DNA of 64,000 nt from SZUA-35 sp037969565 (GCA_037969565.1 JBBKXQ010000015.1:46404-110403); one strand, 5' to 3'. Positions 34,983-43,478 are shown, counted from the first letter of the stretch. Notes: generated by a model from the letters alone, not told the origin. Numbers and translations: made by a program.

Positions 34983-35696
34983 ATGTCCGAAAACGATTCC
35001 GACCGTTCCCCGGACGACAGCAACCAGGCGCCCAGTTACGCAGCTTGGAACGGAGACCGGTATCCATGGCCCCCGCCTGATGGCTGGGAAGTGAAATCCG
35101 ATGGTCGCTATTGGCCCGCCGATCAAGGTCCCCCCGCTCCAGCACCGTTCGTGCCCCCTCCTCCGCCGCCATCGTTCACACCCCCTGCGCCGTCTGCGGC
35201 CATGCCACCGCCAGGGGCCATGCCACCGCCAGGGGCCATGCCCCCTGCGACGATCGGGCCGCCCAAAGGCAACAACAACAAGACCTTCATCGTGCTCGCC
35301 GTCGTGCTCGGGCTGATCGTCCTGAGCGTTGCGAGCTGCGTCGCCGTTGTGATCCGTGCCGGCGATCAGTTCGTCGACGCATTCGAGAGTGTCGCCGACG
35401 AGACCCAGGCCGCCGTCGATGCGATCGAGTTCGACATGTGCGGCATCGACGACGGCGACCTCGCCCTCGCCGGAACCATCACCAACCCTCGCGACATCGA
35501 CTCATCCTTCAGATTCACCGTCGCCATCTTCGACGAGAGCGGTACGCGGCTCACGCAGACCGAGATCGTGGTCCCAGATCTGGCGCCGGGCGAAACTGCG
35601 CCGTTCAGCGGTCGGCTCACCGAGACGATCTCGTCAGACCGGTTCGAATGCGAAGTATCGACGATGGTCATCGAGCCATTCAGATTCGGCAACTGA
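34983..35696 (+). CDS. Membrane-anchored protein with WPPPDGW/DGRYWP motif and extracytoplasmic domain
   Basis: 237 residues. A polar N-terminus carries the paired WPPPDGW and DGRYWP motifs common in Acidimicrobiia and relatives (cytosolic, near residues 29-46), then a Pro/Ala/Met-rich stretch with two perfect 18-bp repeats in the DNA (35202-35219, 35220-35237, each giving MPPPGA), one membrane helix (TFIVLAVVLGLIVLSVASCV), and an extracytoplasmic domain (about 140-237) of FxLYD-like beta character: LALAGTITNPRDIDSSFRFT and VVPDLAPGETAPFSGRL. It probably has a surface or envelope role; no function is known. Confidence 0.8.
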   Translation: MSENDSDRSPDDSNQAPSYAAWNGDRYPWPPPDGWEVKSDGRYWPADQGPPAPAPFVPPPPPPSFTPPAPSAAMPPPGAMPPPGAMPPATIGPPKGNNNKTFIVLAVVLGLIVLSVASCVAVVIRAGDQFVDAFESVADETQAAVDAIEFDMCGIDDGDLALAGTITNPRDIDSSFRFTVAIFDESGTRLTQTEIVVPDLAPGETAPFSGRLTETISSDRFECEVSTMVIEPFRFGN

Positions 35697-35790
35697 GAAC
35701 ACTGCTAGAGGGGAAGACCGAGAACCGAAGCACAGTCGCAGGAAGCGAGGCGTCGCCCGGCCCAGTCGGCGCTACCGTTTCGCCGACTTA

Positions 35791-35864
35791 CCGGGCGTAG
35801 CTCAGCTGGACAGAGCGATCGGTTTCTACCCGATTGGCCGGGGGTTCGAATCCCTCCGCCCGGA
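35791..35864 (+). tRNA. tRNA-Arg (anticodon TCT)
   Basis: Acceptor CCGGGCG/CGCCCGG, D-arm GCTCAGCTGGACAGAGC, anticodon stem ATCGG/CCGAT with loop TTTCTAC (TCT), T-arm GGGGGTTCGAATCCCTC, discriminator A. CCA is not encoded. First of three tRNA genes within 480 bases. Confidence 0.92.
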
Positions 35865-35985
35865 CGCTGTGATCTCTCGAGCCTGCGGTGCGTTCCAAAC
35901 CCCGACGGGCATCATCGACCCATTCTCCGATCAGACGAAACTCTCGTGTAATCGGGTGGCGAGACGCTACGCTGCGACGCTCTTG

Positions 35986-36059
35986 GTGGCCGTAGCTCAA
36001 CTGGTTAGAGCATCGGGTTGTGATCCCGAAGGCTGGGGGTTCGAGTCCCCTCGGTCACC
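35986..36059 (+). tRNA. tRNA-His (anticodon GTG)
   Basis: Acceptor GTGGCCG/CGGTCAC with an encoded extra G at 35985 (the G-1 typical of tRNA-His) opposite discriminator C, anticodon stem TCGGG/CCCGA with loop TTGTGAT (GTG), T-arm GGGGGTTCGAGTCCCCT. CCA is not encoded. Confidence 0.93.
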
Positions 36060-36193
36060 CAAATGAATCTCGTTCGTTCGTCGCAAACAGCCGGCGAACG
36101 CTCGAGGATCACACCGTGGGCCCGGCGGGGCCACGGGAACTCCGGCGGAAGTGGATGCCTCACATTCGAGATAACATCCGCCGAGCAATACAT

Positions 36194-36269
<76 letters not shown>

Positions 36270-36314
36270 ACCAGCAGCCACGAAGCGGGCCTTTCGTCGG
36301 TCCGGTACCGGGGT

Positions 36315-36320
36315 TACGAT
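36315..36320 (+). promoter_or_regulatory. -10 box of a leaderless transcript
   Basis: TACGAT followed by six bases and ATG 36327; no ribosome-binding site. Confidence 0.45.
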
Positions 36321-36326
36321 CTCTCG

Positions 36327-36761
36327 ATGACCGAACAACGCGATGCATTGGCCGCCGCTCGCGAACGTCGGGTCGGACTCAAATCCGCCCTGTCGGCCCT
36401 CGAAACTGCGGCCGCATCAGCCTCTTCGGCAATCCCCTGGCGTCCGGGTCTCGCCACGGCTCTCGCCGATCTGGGTGCCGCATTCGCGTCTCATGTCAAT
36501 GAGGTAGAGGGTCCCGACGGCCTCCTGGTTGAACTGAAGACCGTCGCACCACGTCTCTCCAACGAGATCGAAGAGGTCGAAGCCGAGCACGCCGTGATTC
36601 GCTCGTTGTTGGACGGGGCCATCAAGCAGGTCACCGAGAACAACGATCCGTCGATGGTGCGAGCCGCCGTGGTCGAGGTCGCCTTCGCCATCGTGCGGCA
36701 CCGTCAACGCGGTGCCGATCTCGTCTACGAGGGTTACAAAATCGACATCGGCGGGGGCTGA
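36327..36761 (+). CDS. Small helical protein, possibly hemerythrin-like
   Basis: 144 residues, predicted all-helical. ALADLGAAFASHVNEVEGPD, IEEVEAEHAVIRSLLDGAI and a C-terminal IVRHRQRGADLVYEGYKIDI place His and Glu residues in a pattern like hemerythrin four-helix bundles, and the last motif resembles the C-terminal helix of actinobacterial hemerythrin-domain proteins. The full set of hemerythrin His ligands is not evident, so iron binding is not assured. It lies right after the tRNA genes, with an apparently leaderless start. Confidence 0.6.
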   Translation: MTEQRDALAAARERRVGLKSALSALETAAASASSAIPWRPGLATALADLGAAFASHVNEVEGPDGLLVELKTVAPRLSNEIEEVEAEHAVIRSLLDGAIKQVTENNDPSMVRAAVVEVAFAIVRHRQRGADLVYEGYKIDIGGG

Positions 36762-36788
36762 TACTCGTCGCAGCAGGTCAGCCTTCGC

Positions 36789-37757
36789 TCAATCGCGACC
36801 AACACTGACCTGACTCGAAGGATCACGATTCTGGTCCTCGAGAACTCTGATCGCCTCGGCAACGACCGCCTCGTGTTCACCTTCGGCCGGCACCTCGAAG
36901 TTCATCGACCGGGCGAGTTCAGCCACGAGCGGTTCGGTACCAACCAGAATCTCGGACAGTCGGAGAAGATCGAGTCCGAGAACGGTCCGAGCGTATGCGA
37001 GCAGGTCGCCGAGGGCGGAAGCTGCATCGCCGTCACACAACACTCGCTCGGCCAACAAGCCCAGCCGCAAGGCCGATACGAGACCGGCGCTCGCACTGCG
37101 CGGCTTCCAACTGATCCGAGTTTCCGAACGGAGCATGATCGCTTCGAAGAGAACGTCAGGCATGGACCACGACGACAACAGGTCGCCGGTGACGTCATCG
37201 ATGATGTAACCGAGCAACTGATTCTCCTGGTGGGGGTGGGGCCAACCCTGTCCCAACCGACGCAGTTGCTGATGGACCTCGGGCGCCTTTCGAGCCATGA
37301 CGAGGTGGCCCAGCGCGCCGAGCAGTCCACCGAGGAACGCTTCTTCGGCGATGTCGGGGTCCAACTCCTCGGCAAAGGCTTGCGACAGGGTTGCATTCAA
37401 GATCGTGCGGCGACGGATCTCGGTGGCGGCCGCCGACTCAGCGGCCGGAACGATGTCACGCATAGCCGTTCTCATGACAAGCGAACGGAACGGTTTCAGC
37501 CCAAGCATGCTGATGGCCAACTCGAGGCGAATCACCCTCGATGCGGGACTGAAGGCAACCGAGTTCACGGTTCGTAGCACCCGGCCCGCCAGGGCGGCAT
37601 CGAGTGCAACCGAGGACGCAAGATCTGAAACTGAAACATTCTCGTCACCCAACAGCTTGACGATCTGCATGACGATCGCAGGCGGTGTGGGTAACGACCC
37701 GACATCGAGCAGTAACTCATCCCGTTTCGGCAGCAGGGACGGAAGCGAGTCGTTCAT
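36789..37757 (-). CDS. HDOD-domain protein
   Basis: 322 residues. LPTPPAIVMQIVKLLGDENV and VSDLASSVALDAALAGRVLRTVN define the HDOD fold (about 20-215), with LAISMLGLKPFRSLVMRTAM following. HDOD domains resemble HD phosphohydrolases without the catalytic metal site and occur in signalling proteins. No GGDEF, EAL or receiver domain is attached here, and the last 100 residues are an unassigned helical tail. ATG 37757 has GAGG about nine bases upstream. Upstream lies a 14-bp tandem repeat that may be regulatory. Confidence 0.82.
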   Translation of the reverse strand: MNDSLPSLLPKRDELLLDVGSLPTPPAIVMQIVKLLGDENVSVSDLASSVALDAALAGRVLRTVNSVAFSPASRVIRLELAISMLGLKPFRSLVMRTAMRDIVPAAESAAATEIRRRTILNATLSQAFAEELDPDIAEEAFLGGLLGALGHLVMARKAPEVHQQLRRLGQGWPHPHQENQLLGYIIDDVTGDLLSSWSMPDVLFEAIMLRSETRISWKPRSASAGLVSALRLGLLAERVLCDGDAASALGDLLAYARTVLGLDLLRLSEILVGTEPLVAELARSMNFEVPAEGEHEAVVAEAIRVLEDQNRDPSSQVSVGRD

Positions 37758-37896
37758 GAGCAAAGACCTCGAGCGATTGACGGAAACCAGCAAACCACGT
37801 GACTCGAGAAGGTTCGGTCCCGACACCGCTGGTATGAGCCTGCCAACCTCGCCACGGCGAGGAACACGGCATCAAAGACACGGAGGGGTCAGCGCT

Positions 37897-37934
37897 GGTG
37901 ACAATCAATTGGTGACAATCAATTGGTGACAATC
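37897..37934. repeat. 14-bp tandem repeat upstream of the HDOD gene
   Basis: GGTGACAATCAATT at 37897 and 37911, and a partial GGTGACAATC at 37925 (2.7 copies, no mismatches). On the minus strand it reads TTGATTGTCACC repeats, roughly 140-180 bases upstream of the HDOD start; apart from the terminator at 37976-38020 the 37758-38083 gap holds nothing else. Confidence 0.85.
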
Positions 37935-37975
37935 ACACGGTCGGAATCGTCGTGCGACGACAGGCTTTGACAATG

Positions 37976-38020
37976 AAAAACGTGCCCCACCCCTTCGGGC
38001 GACGGGAGGGGTGGGGCACG
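37976..38020 (-). terminator. Rho-independent terminator of the CsbD-SRPBCC operon
   Basis: Perfect 14-bp GC-rich stem (arms 37981-37994 and 38007-38020) followed, reading the minus strand, by TTTTTCATTG. It ends the csbD/SRPBCC transcript about 60 bases after the SRPBCC stop. Confidence 0.92.
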
Positions 38021-38083
38021 AAACCTTCAGGTTCGACGGCTGCCGAAGCGACCGTCGAACCCGATCCGCATGGGACCTCAGAA

Positions 38084-38545
38084 CTACTTGATGGTTCCCC
38101 GCCAAGCGCCCGAGGCCGCATCTTGGTCTTCGATGAACGCCTTGAAGCTGTCCATGTCACCCTTGATACGGGCCGATACGAAGCCGAGCTTGTCAGCCAC
38201 ATTCTCGAGTAGACCGTCCGGGTCGTAGTCCATCTGCAGCGTGACCCGCGTGATGTCCTCGTCGATTTTGTGGAACGTCACCACACCGGCGTGCTGTGGT
38301 CCGGCGTTCGTCGTCCACGCGATCCTGTGGTCCGGAGTTTGCTCAGTGATCGTGGTGTCGAATTCTCGCTCGACTCCGGCGATGTTCACCTTCCAATGAA
38401 GGCGCTCGTCGGTGAGCTGGGTGACCGATTCCACGCCACTCATGAAGCGAGGGAACTCCTCGAACTGCGTCCATTGGTTGTACGCCACGCGCACCGGGGC
38501 CGAGACCTCGACGGTGTGTTGGTGGTCGGTGGGCCCTGAACTCAC
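38084..38545 (-). CDS. SRPBCC-family (COQ10/START-like) protein
   Basis: 153 residues. VEVSAPVRVAYNQWTQFEEF and PRFMSGVESVTQLTDERLHW are the start of the SRPBCC/cyclase-dehydrase fold, and GVVTFHKIDEDITRVTLQMD lies in the later beta strands. The helix-grip fold binds hydrophobic ligands; relatives of this length next to CsbD genes are common in stress operons. Start GTG 38545 overlaps the csbD stop by four bases. It is transcribed from the sigma-B-like promoter upstream of csbD. Confidence 0.87.
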   Translation of the reverse strand: MSSGPTDHQHTVEVSAPVRVAYNQWTQFEEFPRFMSGVESVTQLTDERLHWKVNIAGVEREFDTTITEQTPDHRIAWTTNAGPQHAGVVTFHKIDEDITRVTLQMDYDPDGLLENVADKLGFVSARIKGDMDSFKAFIEDQDAASGAWRGTIK

Positions 38546-38727
38546 TTCAGCTTGTCCTTGGCGCTGTCGATGGCGTCGTTCACGCTGTCGGCCGCGTCAT
38601 CGACGATGTCCTTTGCCTTGCCGGCGTTCTCCTGCCGGTCTCCTTCGTTCTTGAGGTCCTTGTCATCGGTGAGATCTCCAGCGGCCTGCTTCACTCGACC
38701 GGCGATCTTGTCCTTTTCACCACTCAT
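38542..38727 (-). CDS. CsbD-family stress protein
   Basis: 61 residues. MSGEKDKIAGRVKQAAGDLT is the CsbD signature, and the rest is a highly charged helical sequence (DKDLKNEGDRQENAGKAKD). CsbD is a classical sigma-B-dependent general-stress protein of Bacillus with unknown mechanism. The gene is preceded by a textbook GTTT-N15-GGGTAC promoter 79 bases upstream and an AGAGGTG ribosome-binding region. Confidence 0.92.
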   Translation of the reverse strand: MSGEKDKIAGRVKQAAGDLTDDKDLKNEGDRQENAGKAKDIVDDAADSVNDAIDSAKDKLK

Positions 38728-38805
38728 GGGACACCTCTTTCGATAGTGGGGGTTTCGGTATTTGGGAAGTCGCTGCCAGATCGGCAACAAATTCGTTCCG
38801 CCGCC

Positions 38806-38830
38806 GTACCCATCTCGATCTTGCTCAAAC
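38806..38830 (-). promoter_or_regulatory. Sigma-B/SigF-type promoter (csbD operon)
   Basis: Minus strand: GTTT (38827-38830), 15 bases, GGGTAC (38806-38811). Exact match to the GTTT-N14-17-GGGTAY consensus known for Bacillus sigma-B, Streptomyces sigma-B and mycobacterial SigF. Leader about 70 bases. Confidence 0.8.
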
Positions 38831-38895
38831 CCCGCTTTCGCTCTCTCTTTCCCTATCGTTCAGTGACCGATGTCTCTCTGCCCTACCCCGAACGC

Positions 38896-39390
38896 ATGAA
38901 CTCCAAGAAGACACCTGCTTCACGACCCCCAGAAACGGTCGTCGGCTGGCGCGAGTGGGTCCAGCTTCCATCGTTGGGTGTCGAGTGGGTGAAGGCCAAG
39001 GTCGACACCGGCGCTCGGACCTCGTCGTTGCACGCCTTCGGACTCGAAGAGTTTTCGCTCGACGGTGTGCCATGGGTCCGGTTCGCCGTTCATCCCTGGC
39101 AGCGATCGAAGGAAGACTCGATCATCGCTGAGGCGCCGCTTTTCGAGCGACGGTCGATTCGGAGTTCGAACGGCCGGTCCGAACTACGACCCGTCATCCA
39201 AACGATGCTGCGTATCGGCCAACACGAATCACTCGTCGACCTCACCCTCACCAGACGCGACGACATGGGCTTTCGAATGCTGCTCGGACGGGAAGCGATT
39301 CGAGGTCGGTTCCTGGTCGATTCCGGGCGGTCCTATATCGCAGGCCGGCCGGCGAAGTCCATCCGAGTAGCGAACCAGAAACGAAGCTGA
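38896..39390 (+). CDS. RimK-associated retropepsin-like zinc protease (DUF785)
   Basis: 164 residues. WREWVQLPSLGVEWVKAKVD followed by DTGARTSSLHAF is the aspartic-protease-like DTGA flap motif of the ATP-dependent zinc protease/RimB family; GFRMLLGREAIRGRFLVDSG is the second half of the retropepsin fold. In Pseudomonas a member (RimB) counteracts RimK-dependent glutamate tails on ribosomal protein S6. Here it is the first gene of a tight three-gene operon with an aspartoacylase-like gene and rimK (TGATG and four-base overlaps). Confidence 0.87.
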   Translation: MNSKKTPASRPPETVVGWREWVQLPSLGVEWVKAKVDTGARTSSLHAFGLEEFSLDGVPWVRFAVHPWQRSKEDSIIAEAPLFERRSIRSSNGRSELRPVIQTMLRIGQHESLVDLTLTRRDDMGFRMLLGREAIRGRFLVDSGRSYIAGRPAKSIRVANQKRS

Positions 39391-40505
39391 TGCCGACGCG
39401 CCGTGAACCATTCCGAATGGGTGCCAGCACCGTTCAATCTGGCAGTAGCGCCGAGGCCACTCTGCCCATCGCCCTTCGGGCTGATGGTTCGAGCATCGCG
39501 TTGCGCACGATGATCGTGCACGGAGCATCAGCCGGGCCGACGGTATGGGTGAACGCCGCCATTCACGGCGATGAGGTCAATGGGGTCGAAGTCATTCGGC
39601 GGGTTCTGGAAGTGCTTGATCCGAAGGTCCTACGAGGGACCCTGTTGGCCGTTCCGATCGTGAATGTCCCGGGTTTCATGTCCGGCGATCGTTATCTGCC
39701 CGACCGCCGAGATTTGAACCGCTCGTTTCCTGGGTCGGCTCGTGGCTCGCTGGCGGGCCGGATCGCCCATCTGTTCATGCACGAGATCGTGCAGCGCTGC
39801 TCGGTGGGTATCGATCTGCACACCGGATCTGATCACCGGACGAATCTGCCGCAAGTGCGGGCCGATCTCGACGACCCGGAAACGCTTCGGCTGGCGACCG
39901 CCTTCGGCGCCCCGTTGATGATGCACGCCGCCATTCGCGATGGTTCGTTACGACAGGCCGCTCGCGAGGCCGGCGCTGCGGTCCTGTTGTTCGAGGGCGG
40001 TGAAGCTTGGCGCTTCGACGAAGCCGCCATCAGGGTCGGAGCGGCGGGAGTCCGCCGCGTGATCGAGGCGCTCGACATGATCGACGCGCAAGACCACAGC
40101 ACCCAAACCGTTCCGACCCCGATGCAGAGCCGGAGTTCACGGTGGGTCAGGGCGAGGCGGAGCGGCATCGTGATGATGTGGGTGACCACCGGTGACACGG
40201 TGATGAAGGGCCAACCCATCGGACAAATTCACGACTCACTCGGTCGCCGACTCAGCCAGGTCAAAGCGCCAGTGGGCGGTGTGGTGGTCGGACTCAACCT
40301 CGATCCCATCGTCAACCAGGGCGATGCACTCGTTCACATCGCCCACATCTCGCCGACCGAACCGGGCGACAACACCACAGTCACCCGCCACGACCTCGGG
40401 TCGGCCGACCCCGCCGCGCCTCCGGCAATCAATGCATCTTCCACGACTTCATCTCCTATGTCCTCAACTCCTATGTCCTCATCTCCCAATATGGAGCAAC
40501 AATGA
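39390..40505 (+). CDS. Succinylglutamate desuccinylase/aspartoacylase-family protein
   Basis: 371 residues. Zinc carboxypeptidase-like M14 subfamily: NAAIHGDEVNGVEVIRRVLE (His and Glu ligands), DRRDLNRSFPGSARGSLAGR and GIDLHTGSDHRTNLP (third ligand His). A C-terminal barrel-sandwich domain (about 250-335) resembles a lipoyl-type hybrid motif (GIVMMWVTTGDTVMKGQPIG), and a Ser/Met/Thr-rich tail follows. It hydrolyses N-acyl or gamma-linked amino acid conjugates. Being sandwiched between a RimK-type protease and RimK suggests removal or trimming of glutamyl modifications, or a related peptide metabolism (inference). Confidence 0.88.
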   Translation: MPTRREPFRMGASTVQSGSSAEATLPIALRADGSSIALRTMIVHGASAGPTVWVNAAIHGDEVNGVEVIRRVLEVLDPKVLRGTLLAVPIVNVPGFMSGDRYLPDRRDLNRSFPGSARGSLAGRIAHLFMHEIVQRCSVGIDLHTGSDHRTNLPQVRADLDDPETLRLATAFGAPLMMHAAIRDGSLRQAAREAGAAVLLFEGGEAWRFDEAAIRVGAAGVRRVIEALDMIDAQDHSTQTVPTPMQSRSSRWVRARRSGIVMMWVTTGDTVMKGQPIGQIHDSLGRRLSQVKAPVGGVVVGLNLDPIVNQGDALVHIAHISPTEPGDNTTVTRHDLGSADPAAPPAINASSTTSSPMSSTPMSSSPNMEQQ

Positions 40506-41725
40506 AACTCGCCATCCTCTCGCGCGCTCCCGACAGCTACAGCACGACACGGCTCAAGGTGGCGGCTCTCGACAGGGGCCACAAGGCTCGTGTTCTGAAC
40601 ACGCTCCGATTCGCCATCGACCTGTCGGGCAACGAGCCAGACCTGCAATATCGGGGCAAGCCGCTCTCTGACTACGACGCGGTCCTCCCTCGCATCGGTG
40701 CCTCGATCACTTATTTCGGCACCGCACTGGTCCGCCAATTCGAGCAGATGGACGTCTACACACCCAACACCTCCAATGGCATCATCAACTCGAGGGACAA
40801 ACTTCGATCGCTGCAGATTCTGTCTCGCCACGATGTGTCGATTCCAGCTTCGACCTTCGTGCGCGATCGGCACGACGTAGCCGACGCGATCAAGCGCGTG
40901 GGTGGCGCCCCGGTCATCATCAAACTGCTCGAAGGCACCCAGGGCATCGGGGTCATCCTGGCTCCGGATGCCAAGATCGCCGAAGCAATCATCGAAACTC
41001 TGCAGAGCACCGGGACCAACGTCTTGCTGCAACGTTTCGTTGCGGAGAGCAAGGGGCGCGACATCCGAGCCCTCGTCGTCGGAGACCGAGTCGTTGCCGC
41101 GATGCGTCGCACGGCCCAGGGAGATGAGTTCCGAAGCAATGTGCACCGAGGTGGGAAGGCCGAGGCTGTCCATATCGATCCTGAGTTCGAGCGAGTTGCG
41201 GTGCGAGCATCCCAGATCATGGGACTTCGGGTTTCGGGCGTCGACATGCTCGAGGGCGACGATGGACCGCTCATCCTGGAAGTCAATTCGTCGCCGGGGC
41301 TCGAAGGCATCGAAACGGCAACCGGACTCGACATCGCCGGCGCCATCATCGATCACATCGACAATCAGGTCGCCTTTCCCGAGCTCGACGTGCGGCAGCG
41401 ACTCACGGTCAGTACCGGCTACGGGGTTGCCGAATTGCTCATCAAGAGCGATTCGGAACTGGTCGGACAAACCATCGACAGTTCCGGCCTCCGCGAGCAG
41501 GACATCACCGTTCTCTCGCTTCACCGAGAAGCGACCGTGATCCCGAACCCGCGAGGAAGTCGTTTGCTCGAGGGCAACGATCGTCTCCTCTGTTTCGGCC
41601 AACTCGATCAGATGCGGGGCCTGATTCCTGCCCGCCGAAAGCGTCGGGCCAAGGTTCTCAGCCTCCCCGACGAGCCGCTCACGAGCGATCATGCCGATCC
41701 GGTGGTCGGCAAGGAAGCCGACTGA
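40502..41725 (+). CDS. RimK-family ATP-grasp ligase fused to an RCK_C (TrkA-C) domain
   Basis: 407 residues. ATP-grasp ligase, about 1-290: NSRDKLRSLQILSRHDVSIP, GGAPVIIKLLEGTQGIGVIL, VLLQRFVAESKGRDIRALVV and the metal-binding PLILEVNSSPGLEGIE (Glu260, Asn262). Residues about 301-375 are an RCK_C domain: LLIKSDSELVGQTIDSSGLR, ITVLSLHREATVIPNPRGS, LEGNDRLLCFGQ. RimK adds glutamates to S6 or builds poly-alpha-glutamate. RCK_C domains bind small ligands such as cyclic dinucleotides in K+ channels, so the fusion suggests allosteric control by a nucleotide (inference). Its start overlaps the preceding gene by four bases. Confidence 0.88.
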   Translation: MKLAILSRAPDSYSTTRLKVAALDRGHKARVLNTLRFAIDLSGNEPDLQYRGKPLSDYDAVLPRIGASITYFGTALVRQFEQMDVYTPNTSNGIINSRDKLRSLQILSRHDVSIPASTFVRDRHDVADAIKRVGGAPVIIKLLEGTQGIGVILAPDAKIAEAIIETLQSTGTNVLLQRFVAESKGRDIRALVVGDRVVAAMRRTAQGDEFRSNVHRGGKAEAVHIDPEFERVAVRASQIMGLRVSGVDMLEGDDGPLILEVNSSPGLEGIETATGLDIAGAIIDHIDNQVAFPELDVRQRLTVSTGYGVAELLIKSDSELVGQTIDSSGLREQDITVLSLHREATVIPNPRGSRLLEGNDRLLCFGQLDQMRGLIPARRKRRAKVLSLPDEPLTSDHADPVVGKEAD

Positions 41726-41731
41726 GTCGTT

Positions 41732-42865
41732 CTACGAGCTGCGATTCTTCGGGCTCCGTCGTTTCATCGTGGCGGTCGTGCGCTGGAAGATCGCGTCGGC
41801 GAGCTCGACCGGAGGGGCGGTGATTCGCCGAACGGTTCCTTTGTGGAGGGTTCGGCGAAGACCGCCGGGGATTGCCAGCCGAATCCAACCGGTGGCGGCA
41901 AACAAGCCGAGCGAAATCAGCGTCAGGGCCAGCATCAGTCCGACGACGATGTAGAAACCCCATGGATTCTGGTCACCGGGGATCTGTTTGAAATTCATGC
42001 CGAAAACGCCGGCAATGAGCGAAAGAGGGAGAAGGACGGCGGCGTAGATGGTCAGCAGTTTCGTGACCTCAGTTGCTTCGCGAGCCTCCGCTCCCTGGTA
42101 GGCACCGAGTGTGTCCGACAGGCCAGTGCGAGCCGTCTCCAACTCTTGGACGCAACGACGAGCGGTGTCGAAGACATCGGAGAATCGTCGTCGTCCGTTG
42201 TCGGTCACGACCGACGACGTCGTTCGCCGTATTTGATCGAACGCCTCCCGTTGGGGGCGGAGAATGTGGCGCAGTTCGCCAACGTGTTCTCGGGCGATCG
42301 TCAGATGTTCGAGAAAGTCTGGGTTGGCATCGAGCGCCATCTCCGTCAGCTGCTCCACACGGTCGTCGAGATCGTCGAGAACACGGAGATATCGGCGCGA
42401 GATCACGTCGGCAATCCGAGCGAGAATTTCGCTCGGACCACCTGCGGAGAGTTCACGGCTTCGTACCAGTTGACGGGCGAAGGCGTCGATCGAGTTGGAA
42501 CGCTGGCTGCGTATCGTCACGAGCACGGCCGGAGTGACGAAACAGTGGATCGCGAACGAGAACGTCTCGTCATCCGAGTCGCCATCGGGCTCGACCGACG
42601 GGGCGCGACCTTCCGAGAGACCATGGAGAACAAGGAGCACGTGGTCATCGAACTCGTCGAGCTTCGGTAGATCGGCCTCGGCAAATGCGTCGCTGACGGC
42701 CAGCGGGTCGAGACCGAGTTCTCCGATCACTGCGTCGAGTCCGGCAGGCGATGAATCGCGCGTCAGCTCGATGTCGATCCACGTCCAGTCGTGCTCAGCG
42801 ACTCGAAGATCGTCGGCCAAGGAGGCGACACCACCGATCGAGCCGATAAACCTGCGAACGTTCAT
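41732..42865 (-). CDS. corA: CorA-family magnesium/cobalt transporter
   Basis: 377 residues. A large cytosolic alpha/beta N-terminal domain with a long stalk helix (about 190-290), then two C-terminal membrane helices with the selectivity motif GMN in FGMNFKQIP. ITIYAAVLLPLSLIAGVFG-like sequence forms TM1. It forms a pentameric Mg2+ channel. The gene is convergent with rimK (six-base gap) and begins next to the YflT-like stress gene on the same strand. ATG 42865 lacks a strong ribosome-binding site but matches the usual N-terminal length. Confidence 0.93.
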   Translation of the reverse strand: MNVRRFIGSIGGVASLADDLRVAEHDWTWIDIELTRDSSPAGLDAVIGELGLDPLAVSDAFAEADLPKLDEFDDHVLLVLHGLSEGRAPSVEPDGDSDDETFSFAIHCFVTPAVLVTIRSQRSNSIDAFARQLVRSRELSAGGPSEILARIADVISRRYLRVLDDLDDRVEQLTEMALDANPDFLEHLTIAREHVGELRHILRPQREAFDQIRRTTSSVVTDNGRRRFSDVFDTARRCVQELETARTGLSDTLGAYQGAEAREATEVTKLLTIYAAVLLPLSLIAGVFGMNFKQIPGDQNPWGFYIVVGLMLALTLISLGLFAATGWIRLAIPGGLRRTLHKGTVRRITAPPVELADAIFQRTTATMKRRSPKNRSS

Positions 42866-42938
42866 TCAGGCATCAAAGCAGAATCAGACCACGAAGCGTC
42901 CGACCATCGGTCGAATCTCGATGTCCGACGGTGCCCGG

Positions 42939-43334
42939 TTATGCCGGTCCGGTCTCACCGGACGTTTCGTGGAGTGGCTTGTAGGTCCACTTCCCGTAAT
43001 GCCACACCGTGTCGGCCTGATGGGCGGCCAGCAACTCACCGGCCTCTTCTGCTCGATCGCCGACCTCGAGTAGCCGAAGTACGGCATCGCCCTCCACGAG
43101 ACGGTCGTGATAGACGCGCAGGGCGTCCTTTTCCTCTCCCTCTTGAAAGAAGCGCAAGATCTTGCTCAATCCGCTGTCGCCATCGACATCGACCATCGAC
43201 GCATCCTTTTGTCCCGACATCGATTCTGTGACGAAGCCGGCCGACTCGGCAGCGGCAACGGCGGCATCCAACCGGTCCCGAGCGATGACGCCGACCACCT
43301 CGTCTGAACTGAACGGATTGTCGATGCTGGCCAT
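42939..43334 (-). CDS. Small soluble stress-type protein (YflT/17M-like N-terminus)
   Basis: 131 residues. The N-terminal half (SSDEVVGVIARDRLDAAVAAAESAGF) resembles the beta-alpha unit of general-stress protein 17M/YflT domains (VVGVF..R..A..AV..L...GF). The rest is helical and charged, ending TVWHYGKWTYKPL. I do not know an enzyme activity. It is divergent from the phasin/SAP-like gene, both with sigma-B-like promoters, and has an AGGAGAAT ribosome-binding site before ATG 43334. Confidence 0.65.
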   Translation of the reverse strand: MASIDNPFSSDEVVGVIARDRLDAAVAAAESAGFVTESMSGQKDASMVDVDGDSGLSKILRFFQEGEEKDALRVYHDRLVEGDAVLRLLEVGDRAEEAGELLAAHQADTVWHYGKWTYKPLHETSGETGPA

Positions 43335-43396
43335 GGTTGATTCTCCTGTGTGGGCGCCCGGCGCTTTCGCGGACGTGATGTCGGGGAAATGTCGTC

Positions 43397-43422
43397 ATAC
43401 CCGAAGCACCGGAATCCGAACC
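43397..43422 (-). promoter_or_regulatory. Sigma-B-like promoter (42939-43334 gene)
   Basis: Minus strand: GGTT (43419-43422), 16 bases, GGGTAT (43397-43402). The -10 is perfect; the -35 deviates by one base from GTTT. Confidence 0.6.
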
Positions 43423-43453
43423 ACAACCGACGACACCGAGAGGTGCGGGCGAG

Positions 43454-43478
43454 GTTTGACCCGAACGTGATGGGGAAC
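43454..43478 (+). promoter_or_regulatory. Sigma-B-like promoter (43489 gene, near-leaderless)
   Basis: GTTT (43454-43457), 15 bases, GGGAAC (43473-43478), ten bases before ATG 43489. One mismatch in the -10. Confidence 0.5.
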
